A stretch of DNA of 64,000 nucleotides from Marsupella aquatica. Lineage: Eukaryota; Marchantiophyta. A model generated the notes under the pieces. The model was not told the origin of the DNA. It ran no database searches and was given only the letters and a program-made list of their open reading frames with translations. A program made the translations under genes and the position numbers. The stretch covers positions 16,430,001 through 16,494,000 of the forward strand of contig OZ316894.1 of the NCBI GenBank assembly GCA_973895155.1. The letters run 5' to 3'. Numbering within the stretch: the stretch's first letter is position 1; every line of letters begins with the position of its first letter. Shown here piece by piece: positions 49,351 to 62,964 of the stretch.

Positions 49351-51334
49351 GGATGCTTGCGGACTGTACATCCTAGTAAAAAGTTTCCCAGGTAGACTCC
49401 GGGTTCACTGATAGCTCAAGTGTATTTTGCAACCCATGGACCATGTCCAAACCTTGAAATTGACCCGGACAAGAGATTTTACACTAGAAATATGCTATCC
49501 GACTAAAATTGACATATCAATCAAAGTACAAATTGAATCATCATCTACAGCATCTATCTAAACTCTTTAACATGCGATTGCACTCTTTCTTTTTCTCGCA
49601 GTATGTTTATGAAACGTCATCTGGCAGGAAGCCTCCCTAGCCGTTGGATAATGGTGACATGTTTTTGTTATTATGAAATAGACCTGAAATTGTCAATATT
49701 TACTTTTTCCATGCCCAATTCATTACTTTCTGTGCAGCCTGCACATTCCTTGAAATCCACTTGCCAGGCCCACACGCCGACTCCATCGCAGTGTCCAGCT
49801 GTTTGGTCATCTCAAGTTTGCTCGACAGCCTTTCCGATCAACATCACTTTTTATCAACAATACTATGCAACACTCGGGCATTGGACTAGTCTTGTATACT
49901 GGCATCACACTGGCAAGAACAAAATGGGCCAAAACTGGAGACCCAACACATGGAAAACGCAAGTGAAAACCCCGGGAATGCTCGAGTTCTCCACAAATAT
50001 TGCTTCCCATTTCGAGACCCATTTTAGCTAGTTAGAGAGAACATTGCACAAGCTGTCTTGCAAATTATTTTTGGTTCTGTCCTGATCACATAAACTTCAT
50101 GAACGCCAAAGGCAAGATAGATTTCAAGGTATCTGTGATTATGCTAAGGTTTGAATCTGGTACCTTTTTTGTCCCGAGACAGCAAGTCCATCCAAATGGC
50201 ATGATTCGTGGGTGAGGTCCCTCCAGGCTTTAACTTCTAACCCTACAGTGTCGTGAGCACAGTTGTCGTGAGGGAAGTAAGAAAGCTACTTTCAGTTGCT
50301 TCCTAGACTATCTGTTCGTTTCTTTGTTAATCTTCTTTGTTTCAGCGGCACAATTTTGCCAAGCACGTTCAGATTGCAGAAAATTTCTTTGTAGAGAGTT
50401 CAGTCTTCTTTAACCACTACCTAGCTTTCTCTCGTGTCTCTCGACTGCAATCTTTTGTGTTCTCAATATATTTTTAGCTTATCATTGATAGAAGAACTGT
50501 CTGAAAATCTATGTATTGTACTAATAATCTCCATCCAATGTAGAGATTAAATCTGCAACGGGTACCTCAATATCCTCCTGACTCTACAAGCCTCCAATGA
50601 GGTGCACTAGTGCCTACTACTAGAGATTCGTGACTGATGGCTTGGCCCTATGGCTTGTGCCTGCTGAAGCCGCACCAGGATGAAATGGATTCTCAACAAG
50701 TGCATTGGTGCTCATCTTTGAACTGAGCGAGACTCTACACAGACTCGATGCCCATCGTGAGTTTCTCTTTGTAACTTTTGGTGCTATATGGAGAAGAATG
50801 CGCAGTCGAGATTTGGAACTGGGCATTATTAAACATCTCCTATTCTTTTACTAAAAACAGTTTTCATTTCGTATGTTTACGGTCCAGGGTATAGGGTTTA
50901 GAAAGAGCTTTCTGGATGTCCAATCACTCTCTACTTTTAGTCCTCCAAATTCCTTCTCTTTAATAGACCTTCTCCCCTCACTTTATAATCCCCGGTACCC
51001 TTTCGACAATCTCAAAGCTGAGACTGATCAGGGTCGCTTCCTGATCTGGAACTGGGGCTGTATTTGATTCTTTGGCCAGATAATTTAACCTCGGAAGAAG
51101 GGTGGACCTCTTCATTCAGCTAATGGAACGCCACAGCATAAGCTATTCAGGTTGTCACCGATTTGGCCTTTTTTTATCTTGGCACCACTCCATGCCTCAC
51201 CAGGGGCCATTGCTGTGGTCACTAAACTTGGCTTTGTCAAACACTGAGCTGGTGGACACTGAGTATGTCTGATGTAATATTTACAAACACTATTGTGTCC
51301 CAATTGCTCCAGAGTGATTGAATGAGAAAGGATT
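49351..51334. other. Intergenic, no recognised gene
   Basis: Open frames such as 49,603-50,031 (+) have no recognisable domain. The right end is likely 3' untranslated sequence of the minus-strand acyltransferase-like gene. Confidence 0.35.
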
Positions 51335-53829
51335 CTAACTCTCTAGAGACTGCACTACGATGTCCACCATGAGCCTCAGATATGTGAGCATTTGAGCTCT
51401 GGAGTATAAGGGGGTTGGATATACCCCAGTGAAGTGAAGCGCTCCATTTCGGACAGAATCAAAGATGGCCAATGCGGGCCCGACTCCATGAATCGAGGAG
51501 CAGCCCAGGTAGTGTTCTATTCCCAGACTTTCAGACAAGCCCTCCATTTCAGCCAAAACAGGATCTTGAAAGACAACTAGAAGAGATGTTCGCATGGAGC
51601 AGGATGGTGTTAATCCTGGATGTTGAAGAGCTTGGAACATGAGGTAGTTGAGATCTCCCATATCAGTGAAGTGCTTCCTGTTCCTCATGGAGTCCTCCAG
51701 TCCATTAGAGGACCTCTTGACCAATTCCCAGAAATCCGTATGCTCATTAACATGGTGAGTGTTCATGAGTGCAGAATGATAGAATCCTGTGCACAACACC
51801 AAGGAACATTTCTCCCCTTGTTAGTAGTTTGCAATCTATTGTTGGCGTGGTCTCTCCGCATGCAGCAATGGTTCAAAGAGAAATGCAACCAGATTGGGAC
51901 ATTAAAGCAGCCTAATTGACTTCATCCGAAGAAAGTGCACTCTTTGAGTGAGATGCCACAGATTGAAGGTCTACCAGGAAACATTGGCTACTGCGATGTC
52001 GGGATTTCCCCAATTTAATTAAACCAATCCGTGGTCTTGTCATGATGAACTGGACGAGAAGCATCGTACACCAAGTATCACCAATTAAACCAAAATTTAG
52101 TTAGTGGAGCTAAAGTGAAGCCAAAGAAACATACCGACTGTAGATTCTGAGAGTTGTGGTTGCAAAAACTGGCGGCAATTGACGAGGCTGATGATTGCAA
52201 AGTGCTCTGATCGCTTGCCAAGCAGCTTCATTGCAGCTGCTGCCTTCATTCCTGCAGCAGAAAGAGCTCCATACACGCTGGTGCCTCTCTTTTTACATGC
52301 CTGATGAGCACAGAAAAAACCTAAGTTAGGTCCTCATGCCAAGTGAGCAGCCAACATGCACTGTACAGACATTGCATCACACAATTCCAAATTTGAAGAC
52401 ATCATAGTCGACATTGAAGCTCTTTCGTGACAGCTCAAGGAACACGGTTGGCGAGCAGTTGTGTAAAAGGTCTCTCAACCACCGAGCATTTCTATTTCTA
52501 TTTCTATTTCGCGAGCATTAGGATCAGAATTACCTTCCACTAGGGTCACCGAACTCCCAACTGTTGTGCATCAACCTCAGTCACTAACAGAAAAAATTCT
52601 CATGACACGAATATTGGAACCAAACCAAGATACCATACACATTCCCAAGGTGAGTATGCCTCACTCTACAAAAACTCAAAAGGAATCTATACAAGCTCCA
52701 ATTCCTAAATCGTGCTTCCTGAACCATCATGTACTGCCTATGCATATAGTTGTGTGTGAGCACTTGTTCGGTTGGACATCAAGAGAACTTAAACAGAGAA
52801 CGAGTGGTAAGAGAAAGTCACCTCAAGAAGCAACTTGGTGTGTTCCACGCTTAGAATACAGTGGAAGAATTTGGAGCACCGAGGAGAATTAGTCTCTTCA
52901 AATGGAAGCAGGATGTGTCGTCTTGTCCCCAACGAGTATCCCAAAAGATCAATACCGTGTGCCCAGAAGGGTTTATTGGCCTTGCCGGGAGGAATGGCAT
53001 CCTCCACTGACATAAAATTGTGAGTACTAGTGTTGGAATCGCTGCTGCATTGATGACCAAGGCTTGATGCTTTAGGAGGGATCCCTTGCACTGCACTGCC
53101 AACATCTTCACCACCAACAGTGATCTCTCGGAGAGCTTTCAAAAGGTCCACCATGACCGTGGCCGCAGCGACACGGTCACAAATGGCAGTGTGGACACGA
53201 AGAACAACCAGGGAACGGTTTTCCGGAAGCAAGTAAAGACGCACCACAAACATCTGCATCGGCTCCAAGCAATGCTGGCGTTCTGGCCAAATATTTATGT
53301 TTAACTCTGTCTCCAAGTACACCATCCAATTGTGATCCTCCGCATCTTGCAGCTCGGCTGTAGACCACTCCTCCTCACCGCCTGCGTCGTTGACATCCTT
53401 CGTAGCCTCCCCTAGAGATACTGGCGAGGGAGAAGTGGCATCAACGACCTCCACAGTGACAGAGCGATCATCTGGCACTTTGAAAGCAGGGCGACCTTGG
53501 ACCCACAGAAGCTGGGAGCGCAGCCGAGGGTGTTGCAACTGCACAGAGATCACAGCTTGCTGAAGAGCCTGAGCGTCTAAAACCCTCTTGAATAAGAAGG
53601 AGAGCACAGTGATTCCAGTCCCACTGCTCACTGCTCTGCACCAATTATGCTCTGTCTCCCCTAGCATCCGGCAGTAGGGCCCTTCAAGGAGTGCCTCGAC
53701 TTCGGTTGATGCGGCAGTGGTGTCATCATAACCATCAAGGGGGGTTACTATGGCACTCTTCTCGGTGCCATTGCTATTGCTGCGGCTGGTTTTGCTGATG
53801 GCATTGTCATGAATATAAAGACCTTTCAT
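51335..53829 (-). CDS. CoA-dependent-acyltransferase-like (condensation-fold) protein, 541 aa
   Basis: Three exons: 53829-52822, 52300-52135, 51786-51335 (1,626 nt), GT-AG and in phase. It belongs to the broad chloramphenicol-acetyltransferase-like fold that includes BAHD enzymes and peptide-synthetase condensation domains. The N-terminal segment GPYCRMLGETEHNWCRA and the Arg-rich LQHPRLRSQLLW are typical of a plant and fungal subgroup of unknown role. The presumed active-site motif is HTAICD (H213 to D218), spaced one residue wider than HxxxD. Exon 2 has GALSAAGMKAA, and exon 3 has NYLMFQALQHPGLTPS, GCSSIHGVGPALAIFD and GVYPTPLYSRAQM. An acidic linker lies at about 140-165. No signal peptide is evident. 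Substrate cannot be inferred. It could transfer an acyl group to an alcohol or amine, or be non-catalytic. Confidence 0.85.
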
Positions 53830-55164
53830 CTCAGGAGGACGAGGCTGGTGATAACGCTAACGGCAGTCAGGATCTGCTGCCTCTCCAGGTCCGCCTCCGC
53901 CAAATCTCTGCGCTCCGACGCTAAGAAAGGACGCCGCTCCTTGGGGTTATTCGTCTCCTCGTCCTTGGATCTCAGAAACCCGTTCAGCATTCCGAGCAGT
54001 TTTCGACGCCCTCGCCAAACTCCCGAAGACCCAAAAATTCACCTCCCCTACGGACTGTCGTCACGTACTTCAAATACTCTTCGTAGGGATTTAGTTGTGT
54101 AGTTGCTGCATTTCCAGCTCCGATCGTAGCGGAGCATCAGTTCATCCACGAAAACTAAGAAAGAGCCAAGCAGCTTAAGCTACTGACAAATCCAGAGACT
54201 GCAATGGTTCCTCTGTCAATCGGAAGACTTTCCACATTTGCCCTGAGACTGCACCACAGCAATTTCACGGTAATAGGAAAAAAACTGTCGCTTTTCTTGC
54301 ACAACATCAACGAACTGTACTCGTCGTGCAGATTTCGTCGAAGCCAAGACTCTTGACGAGAATGATGCCAAACCAAGATACTCAAAATGGCAGATTCCGT
54401 TCCTAATTATCTCACCACATGGACTGGTAGCTTACAGTGACACATCGTGGTGACTAAAACAAGACACAATGAGATTGGAGTATCATTCAGCCACATCCCA
54501 CAGAGTATGGAAAGAAGGAGCTCGAAATCTTTTCCTCGTACTTGAATTTGCCCAAATCACTCATTAGCCTTGGGGGAGCGACGGAAATCACGGAGCTTTA
54601 AGGTGCAGACACTCTTCACTGGAAAGTGGAAAGTGGAAATTGGAAGAGATGGCCTTTTGCTAACTCCTGTTCGTCGCCATATCTTGCTGTGCTGCCGGAG
54701 CTTCTCTCGAGGCTCGGGCTCTTGTGTCGAGAAATGCACGAGTAAAGCTCCCTCTCCAAGTTATGTACCTGCCCTTTCTGGTAAATGTACATCAAAACCC
54801 ACTACAGTGCCGTGTGGCCTGTGCCAACAGGTTGGATGGATTTTCCATACGACGATAAACACACGTAAACGATAAACCCAATCTGTTATAAGATTGAGTG
54901 GTGTTTCTTCTACGTATTTGACTGTTGCTTCTCTTATAATTATGATTGATTGAGTGTTGATTCTCCTAAAGTTTTTTTTAGTTTGTTTTCAGTTTTTTTT
55001 TTTGGTTTTGGGTTCTCCTAAAGTTGCTTTGCGCTATGCAATTACCGGGAAAAGGGAGTTTACCAAATATTGTGCCTCTTGTAAATCTAATTTTTTTAGT
55101 AGTTTATATTAAGTATTGGTCAGTTCGACAGGTGCCCGATTTCCTATTTCGAGAGGCATCAAAT
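53830..55164. other. Upstream of the acyltransferase-like gene, otherwise unannotated
   Basis: This holds the promoter and leader of the minus-strand gene at its left end. Plus-strand frames at 53,809-54,102 and 54,570-54,875 show no domain. T-rich tracts occur near 54,970-55,005. Confidence 0.35.
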
Positions 55165-55265
55165 TGACCCAAGGGGGTTGTCGAGTTGGCAAAGTGGCTC
55201 AACAAGGTTAGGTGAGCTGAGTTCCTTTGATTGATTCTGGGCTTTCCTAAGCCCAATCCCAACTC
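55165..55265 (+). other. Possible tRNA-derived (SINE-like) fragment
   Basis: TGGCAAAGTGG at 55,188-55,198 fits the RNA polymerase III A-box consensus TRGCNNAGTGG exactly. A weak B-box-like word (GATTGATTCTG) follows about 32 nt later. No cloverleaf can be folded by eye, and no target duplication or tail was found. Confidence 0.2.
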
Positions 55266-58200
55266 CAGGCTGCACTTTATGCCCTCCCACCAGATAGGCT
55301 GCTCTCATTTCCAAATGCTACGTAGAGTGTGCCAATCCACATAAGAGTAGAGTTTGCTCAACAAGAGTCACCACAGCAAGTGTAGCCCAACACTAGTAGT
55401 CTTCATTGTGGCAAGTGAGGTTTTGGCTGCAAGCATCACAAATCTACCAGCTTTTTACACAAGCCCCCATCTCAAAGTGGGGTTCACCAAAGCCCTCTGG
55501 ACACCAAAAACTTGACCATTAGAAAAAATGGAGGTCACCTGTATGAAAACTAGCGGGCGGCCACCATCTTAGAGGTGAGGCGGTTGCGATAAATGAATGA
55601 GTTAATTAACTTGATAGGTGTCCTCCATGGGATCAGGAAGAGCAGTGTGGACCCACTTACAGTTGAGTACTCAACTAATCTATTTCGTAATGCTATTCTA
55701 GTCCTGTCAGCATAAGCGAGAGACACTGAGGGACGGACAAAGAAAAGTGGGCCTACAATGTACAGCACCAAGAAGTGTGGAGCTCAACCAGGCCCACCAA
55801 CAGACTCAAACAAAAGTTGGCTGAAGGGCGTATGCTTGCATGCCATGTGTTACAGGAATGTAGTCCTAGCAGCAACGCAACCGAGTTGGGAGAATTTGGA
55901 ACGCAACCAAGTAGAGCTGTAAAGGTATCTTGAATCCTTTGGCTCTTGGGTTATGTGGTTCTCATGTCTTTTGGCTCTTAGGCCTTCCATGATTTTCCTT
56001 TTGTTTTCCCCCTTTACTAATTTTTTTGCCTCTGGCATCCTTTCACCTGGTGTGGTTACTATTTTTGTAATATTTGATAAATTTTGGCATACGGTAGTGA
56101 CATTTTTGTTTGCGTCATCAATAAATAATTGTTTTAAATGTGGGCTCCAATGACAAAATATTTCTGGGATTCTTTAGTTCTTGTATAATGCCAAATATTC
56201 TTAAATTTGGATTTTATAAACACTAGCTCAATACCCATGGGTTGTGCCCAAAATATATTGTTGTACGTATAACAGTTGTCATTGGGTGAAAGTTGTCATT
56301 GGGTGAAAGTTGTCATTGGGTGAAAGATGTCATTGAGAAAATGATGGCATTATGTAACAGATGTTGTCATATATGGTGGTCCCCTCATATATGCATCCCT
56401 AACCCCTGTCACCCCCCAACCCATGGCTATTCCATTCTAAAAACATTAAGGTATGTACTTGATGAGCCCCCCAAATGTTACTTGATGGACCCTGAGTGAT
56501 ACGGACCATTGACATACCTTAAATCAACTACTTGTATTTTATTGTTGCCCAGTAGACTCAACTTTGCCAAGTATACTCATTTCCATGGATTGCTATTTCA
56601 TGTACCAAAGGGAGGGGCAGGTACACTCTACTTGCATTGCATGGCACTTAGGAGTACAGTGGGGCGGTTGAGTACAAAGAAAGACACTAGTCAGGATTGG
56701 ACCAGGGACTGCACTTGCAAGTACACTGGAGAGTATCAAGTGGCTTGTTTTACTCTTGATTTTATTTCATAGATTTTGTCTTCCAACTGTGTCTCCCTTG
56801 TAACATTGAAGTTTGTGAGACCACCATTGCCTTTGGGACCCTGTCTCCCAGTTTGGCCTTTTTGTTTGTTTGCATTGTTTTATACATCAGTGTGAGCTCT
56901 TATTAAAGTTTTTGATATTGTGGGGTTCTTGTACCCTAAACATGGAAACACTGAATTGGTTGTACTCTAGCCCTACTTCCCCACCTTCCCATCCTACTTC
57001 AACAATTAAGCACTCTGGCTCACAGATCTTAATCTATGATCCATTAGCTCTTTTCTTAATGTTGTTGTCGTGGATTTTCATTGGTCAACTTTATTTTATA
57101 TATACGGCCCCCATAACTAGTTCTTTGAAAAACTTCTGCCACAGTGATGCGCCACACAATCAAATTTTGCCCCAAGCCCAAACCTGCATGTTTGGAGTTT
57201 TCTTAAATACACCCATTCATGTGTGGGGCAAAGCTGGCAAAAACGTTATGCCCAGGACTGTAAAAAACCTACAAAAAATGATAATTACTTTGCAAACAAC
57301 AAAGATTGGTGAGGGATTTTTTGCCCTAAACCCTAAACCAGATCTAATCATTTTAGTTATGTTTTGGATTTTGGCAAATGAAAAAAAAAACATTTGAGGA
57401 ATAAAATTTGATTACTTGATAGTCAATTTTCATGTACTGATATCAGTGTTTACGTTAACAACCAAATCTGAAGCCTGGATGGACCAACACGTTGTCCCCA
57501 CCCATCCCCATGGACTGTGTAAAGCAATCAGTCTGCTTCCACCAAAAAGAAAAAGGAATCAGTAAGCATATTGCATTGATGACATTCACAACACTGTGGA
57601 GAAAGTAGTCAAGGCGTCAAGTCCCATTTAAAAAAAATACCCTCTGCTCATTGTAATGTTGTCTGAATGGCTCAGCAATGTTGCCAAGAGAAGAGTGGAA
57701 AGCATCTTCAAGCTAAGATCTCAGCCCAATTGAAAGAAAGCAAAATAAATAAATGAAATGGAAGGTGTGGTTGAAAACATTTGCGCCCCTTCATTGCTCC
57801 CATATCAAGGATTCAAGTCTGCCCCTTAAGAAAATAGTTGAGTAGTCACAAACTACACAAATACATGATGCATTTTCAAAATATGTGTGACATCTTGACG
57901 ACTGCCTTGACAAGGTTGTCAAAGTTGTCAATTGTCTGCGACAGAAACCTTACCTTCAAATTTGACAGATGTGTCAATTTATTTTAAGTACTTCTGGATC
58001 TCAGTTTAGGCTGAAATGTTTGGAGCATGGTGTCTGATGTCCAGTGTATTTAACGACAAACTTTGAGACTTTTTTGGGATCATTTGCTCCATTTCCAACT
58101 TGCACAAAGATGGTCAAACATTACAACTCATGATTTCATTTAACTTTTCATGTGGGTCAACTGAAAACTGGTGTTCCTGAGTAATGGCATGAAGTCACGT

Positions 58201-59544
58201 TCAAGGTTGTCAGGGAGACCAGTTTGGATTGTTCTGGAAATGGGCTAAGGAGGCCATTTACAGGTCACAATTGAGTCGTGTAAACAACATTATCTGGGTC
58301 AATTTCAAGGTTTCTGAGAAAGTCTGTCCTAGCAAGTCTATCCGAGCTTTGCCAATCCATCCGGGCTTCACAAACAAAGGGGCAAGTCCATCCTGGCTCC
58401 ACAAACGACCTGGAGGTCCATCCTTGCTTCCGATTGTCTCAGGAGACCACAGGAGCTTACTAAAATAATTTTACACTTAGAAACTGCATGATTGCTTTCA
58501 CTTTCCTCATGCACCAGAGGATTGGCCGCTGATCCTCATTCAGTATTGCACTACTGAATGAGAGACCAATGGAGAACCTTCACAGTTTGCAGGCCACACA
58601 GCCCATTTCCTCGTAGATCCCCTCAAGGAGTATCGGCAGCTGGAATCGAGGATCGCCACGAATTGCTCTACATGTGTGTGGATCTTTCAAGAGGAGAACG
58701 TCGAAGGAATCTAATGAGTTCGATTTGTACATTTCTGGTTTCTCTGCACCTGAGATCTCGCAATCAGGGTGGGTGTTCCATTGGTAGAGCTATTGGAATT
58801 TGTGGGCACACCTCTACTTCCTCAGGTGGGGGTATTCCTTAATCGCAATCAGGGTGTGGTCTCTGTGTGATTGAGCAATTGGGTGCAATTGACCGCGGTT
58901 GACACAACGATGATGGCCGCTGATGACAGTCACTAATTTGCAACTTGTAAGAAATCAATTTCATGAATGCTATTCTTCCCCGAGAGGGATTTTAATCAGC
59001 TCTTCGCATTTGGGGGATTTTTCTGTGTATGTACGGTATCCGATTTGGGCGTTCCGAACTCCGAAGCTCTTGAGAAGATATCTGTTTCAAACTCCCGGTC
59101 GCTGTGACTTCGTTGTATGAACAAAATAATCACCAGGTTGCGGCGCTGAATTCTTGCTAGACCGATCATTTTCACCTGCTAAATCCTCAACCAGCCAGAT
59201 CGCTGCTGAATTTCGCTGAAACATTCTGCTGAGTCCACTTCCGTGATGAAATGATCTGGCGAGATAATTTGGGGAGCTTTGCTGTGCCGTGAATTTTTCT
59301 ACCCTCGTCCTCCGCTTGCCACTCCAAGTACTGAAAACGATGTCCCAACACGACTCGGCAGAAAGCCCTAAACGAAGGAATCCGGCAGTGGGAGCAGTAG
59401 TAGCATCAGGAGTTGCTCACCAACACGACAACAATAACGGCAATATCTGGAGAAGAATTGGAAGAACACGAAGAAGACAAGCGGCAGCAGCAGGTGAGTG
59501 AATGTGGGCCGATAGGAGAGGAAGTAAGGATAGGGTTCGGAGTG
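55266..59544. other. Intergenic, mostly unannotated
   Basis: No gene recognised. The long plus-strand frame at about 56,870-57,397 lacks any domain and has unremarkable composition. Short degenerate repeats of TCCATCC(G/T)GGCT(T/C)CACAAAC occur at 58,350-58,430. The right end, near 59,100-59,544, is probably leader of the F-box gene and includes an ATG at 59,340 in another frame. Confidence 0.35.
56275..56341. repeat. 17-bp tandem repeat, about 4 copies
   Basis: GTTGTCATTGGGTGAAA is repeated exactly at 56,275, 56,292 and 56,309, with a diverged fourth copy at 56,326. Confidence 0.9.
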
Positions 59545-61655
59545 ATGATCAGTGAAACGGCAAGGCAGGAGGAAGAATTCAGGGATGACATTGATCATTC
59601 GGAACAGACCAATTCGTCTTCTTCTGGTGGTGGTGTTGTGGGGACAACAGTGCCTACAACGATCAGTCTAGATGATCTTCAGCAACGCGCCATGGAGAGT
59701 CCTCTGATGAGGAGGATGGAGAGAGAGGAACGACTCCGACCCAGATTGGAGAATGGAGGAGGGCAAGAAGGGTCGATTGCAAGGAAACCGAGGGTGGGGG
59801 ATCACCGTCACAATATGGTGGTGGGGGCATCAATGAATAATTATTACTACTCAGCATCCTCAGGCTCGTCCAATTCAGGGGCGAAGGTAGATTATTACTC
59901 TAGTTGCAGCTGCAAACTACCGGACCATCTGATCGAGAGCGTGCTGGCGAGATTGCCCGTGCAGAGCGTGTTCCGCTTCCGGTCCGTGTGTCGGGCATGG
60001 AATTCGCTCCTCTACTCGCCGACCTTCCTCAACGCCTACTCGGAAGCCTCCTCAGCAGGAGTAGGAGGAGGTGGAGGAACAATCCACAGCCACAACAACA
60101 ACAACGTCTGGTTCCTCGTCGTGACGGCCAATTTGGGGCGGTTGGGACGGTATGGGCACCGAATTGTGGCCACCTACGATCCCCAGTGCAACAATTGGCA
60201 CCGAATTCCGCTCCCTGCTCCACTTTGCAGCCTTAATCCCTACCCAACGGCGGCCGACGGAGGCTTGGTTTGCTACTTTGTTTATGAGAACCGGTTACGC
60301 ACTCTGTTCGTCTGCAATCCACTGACGAAGTCTCTGCGGAAGCTGCCTCTGGTGTTGAAGACTTCCTCCCACATCAGTGTGCTGAAAATGGTGATGGAGG
60401 ATCGAGCTACGAGTTCTTACAAGGTGTTCGTGGCTGGCATGGTGCCCGGGGAGAATGGCAATGACAGTTTGAGCATGGAGGTGTATGACTCCGCAACCGA
60501 TTGCTGGAGCACGAGTGGCATCATTCCTGCTAGGTACCTTCTGACCTTAAGCCCTTGGGCAGGAGGTGTTTGGTGTAGAGTCTCCGCGGGTTATGACATC
60601 TGAGAATTGTTTCCAACACTGCTATCATTTGTAAAATTCTGGCATAAACATTCAGAAAATTTAGTGTCCACCCTTTCGAATATCGATACTTTGACAATCT
60701 TAGAAACTTCAATTGTAAAAGTGAGAGTTGGAAAGGATAAAGGAATGGAAGGGACACCCTATACCATTGATTTGCACATGCTAAAGATGCATGGGACTTG
60801 AACCCAGCCATCCCTCTTGGGCAGTCAGATTTGATGAAGATGGTAGAAGTTGAATGGCTAGATTCATGGGAATGGGTGTGTCCAATTTGGGCATATCACG
60901 TGGATTATCTTATTTTGTGTGGATGCACCAACAGGGGACAATGATGGTAAATTCTGGTTTGTCCTCATTTGTCTCGTAAGACTTTGCTGTTCAAGAAAAA
61001 TGTAATGGATGTGAAGGGAGCTTAAATGTTGTGATTTTGAGCAAAGTACAAGTTTCTCTATCTTGTGTGCTCAATTCATCAGACTTTTCTCCTGGACAGG
61101 TATCCCAAGAGGAGACCGGTGTACGGCAATGGAGTGCTCTACGTGAGGTGTTCTGACCAGAGGAGCTTATTACTGACGTACGATCTGAAAGAGGGTATTT
61201 GGAATAAGATCCACGCTCCCCTGCCTCATACATTAGGGATCGAGGAGCTTGTACACTACCAGGGCCACATTCTGCTGGTGGGTGTGCTAGGAGAGAACTA
61301 CAAAATCGACAGCGTGTGCATCTGGGAGCTCGTGCACCAGCAGAATCCTCTTAATGTGGCTTGGAAGCAGGTGGACACTATGCCCCAAGATATGTTCGTG
61401 GAGTTTTACTGTGACCGGGAATACTTCGAGTGCCAGGAGGACGAACGGGTGCTAATGAAGTGCTGCCAATATGGTGATCTTATTTTATGTGTGGCATTCA
61501 GCATTAGTCACCTGGGGCCTTTCAAGGTGCTGGCTTATGATCTCGCCCAAAAGCGGTGGCGTAAGCTGCCAGACTCTTTTAAAGCTCGGGAATGCAGAAC
61601 GCATAAGTTCATCGAGGGTATAATTTACGAGCCGCGGTTGGACGTCATTGCATAG
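59545..61655 (+). CDS. F-box protein with kelch-like C-terminal domain, about 514 aa
   Basis: A substrate receptor of SCF ubiquitin ligases, binding SKP1 through the F-box and a target through the rest. Two exons, 59,545-60,533 and 61,100-61,655, join at GCTAG/GTACCT to CAG/GTATCC so that PAR reads into YPKRRPVYGNGVLY. The F-box is at about residues 125-165: LPDHLIESVLARLP, then RFRSVCRAWNSLLYSPTFL. Downstream motifs such as YDPQCNNWHRIPLP and CNPLTKSLRKLP repeat in the manner of F-box/kelch proteins of the At5g43190/LCR/UFO type. The N terminus is Glu/Gln- and Gly/Ser-rich and likely disordered. I chose the ATG at 59,545. The open frame extends further upstream without ATG, and an out-of-frame ATG at 59,340 could be used if an intron starting at the GTGAGT near 59,494 exists. 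The intron (60,534-61,099) contains a weak tRNA-like word on its minus strand. Confidence 0.88.
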
Positions 61656-62964
61656 CAACAGCACATAAAGCCTCATCCTCTATAGGGCCTCACCCGGTAC
61701 CACCTTATCGACAATAATTGCGCTGTGAGGTGCTTTGGAATCCTCTCCTGAAAAGGGAATAATTGCAGAAATTTGGACATACTGTTATGTTTCGGCAAAG
61801 GCATTTCAGGTATTCAATCTATGGCAGGTTACTGAGGTTTCTACACATGCACTAATGCATTCATTGGCAGAGATTGTGGCCAGTAATTTGCTTACTAGTC
61901 GGCAGCATACATTGATAGAGATGAGTGCCTCTTCTGCCCGATGTGCTGAAGGTCTTCAAGGGCATCCTCGGTATGGTAGAAGCTGTAGACGATGGTTGAC
62001 GGACGGATCCTATCTGTCATCCTCAACCGTGCGAACTAGAAAACGGAAGGCAACCTGCGACGTCTGCCACTTACTGATTTGTCAAGATCAACAGTGAGTG
62101 TCATGAAAGGCAATTCCAATTCTCCGATGATGAATGATATTGTGAAGTGTGTGACATAAAGTGAGGTCAGTTGTTATCTTCTGCTTCTACACTTTCGTCC
62201 CACCTTCCAATGAAGGTTTTGTGCCAGAGATCTGGTCAGACAAATGTTTCAGTTATCCTATATAAGAGGATACTCCGCGGGTTTTGAAAGTTTAGTAAGA
62301 TGCCAATAAGATCAGTGATTTTCAGTATGCACTAGATTTAGAAGATGACTGGAATCCCGAGAAGATTGTAAACTATCCAAATCAATGATTGCGACGGAAG
62401 ATGACCGCGAACTCATTTTTCCTCGAGTATGTAGAGAAGATTCGGTGGGCAAGTTTTGCATGAGAGTACGTAGATGAGTACAAGCACGTAATAAACGGTT
62501 ATCTAAAAGGCAGGATACTACTCTTGTATGGTTATATCTAAATAGTTTTTTTGTTAAACTATTGAGCTAAGATAATTGGAAGGTATCGTTCTGGTTGTTG
62601 GGTGTAGGGTCGACTTTAACAACCGATTTCTGGTTTACAGCCGATTTCTGGTTTACAGCCGACCTTCCACCCCGATATTGTTTCAGTGGATCTTTCCGAT
62701 TGGATCATAAGGTTGGAATCCGCAGGAAGGTACGTGTGTACTTAGCAAGGAAGTACAATTCTGGTAAAAACGCCGAGTCTTTCAGGTTCCCATTGCTAAT
62801 CTGCTTGTGAAACATTCTCTGAGCTGGTCAGCTTCTTTTCTTGAGATGCTGAACGATAACTGCGTACTTGATTAAGCTAAAGGTTAAACCAAAAAATCCC
62901 AACAATGTAAAGGATTTGAAACGTGGTAGAAAACAATTCTCTCTGTCTGCGTTGACATAAATAG
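61656..62964. other. 3' flank of the F-box gene
   Basis: This begins as 3' untranslated sequence. A short tandem duplication, CCGATTTCTGGTTTACAG, occurs twice near 62,622-62,660. No further gene was recognised. Confidence 0.35.

Noticed and set aside
51335-53829. Non-ribosomal peptide synthetase
   Set aside because: Only a stand-alone acyltransferase/condensation-like fold is present. There is no adenylation or carrier domain.
56870-57397. 175-codon plus-strand frame
   Set aside because: No in-frame ATG at its beginning, no domain, no matching exon partners; probably chance.
60770-60830. tRNA gene on the minus strand (GGTTCAAGTCC T-loop word)
   Set aside because: Only a B-box-like word is present. 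No acceptor stem, D-arm or anticodon arm can be formed.
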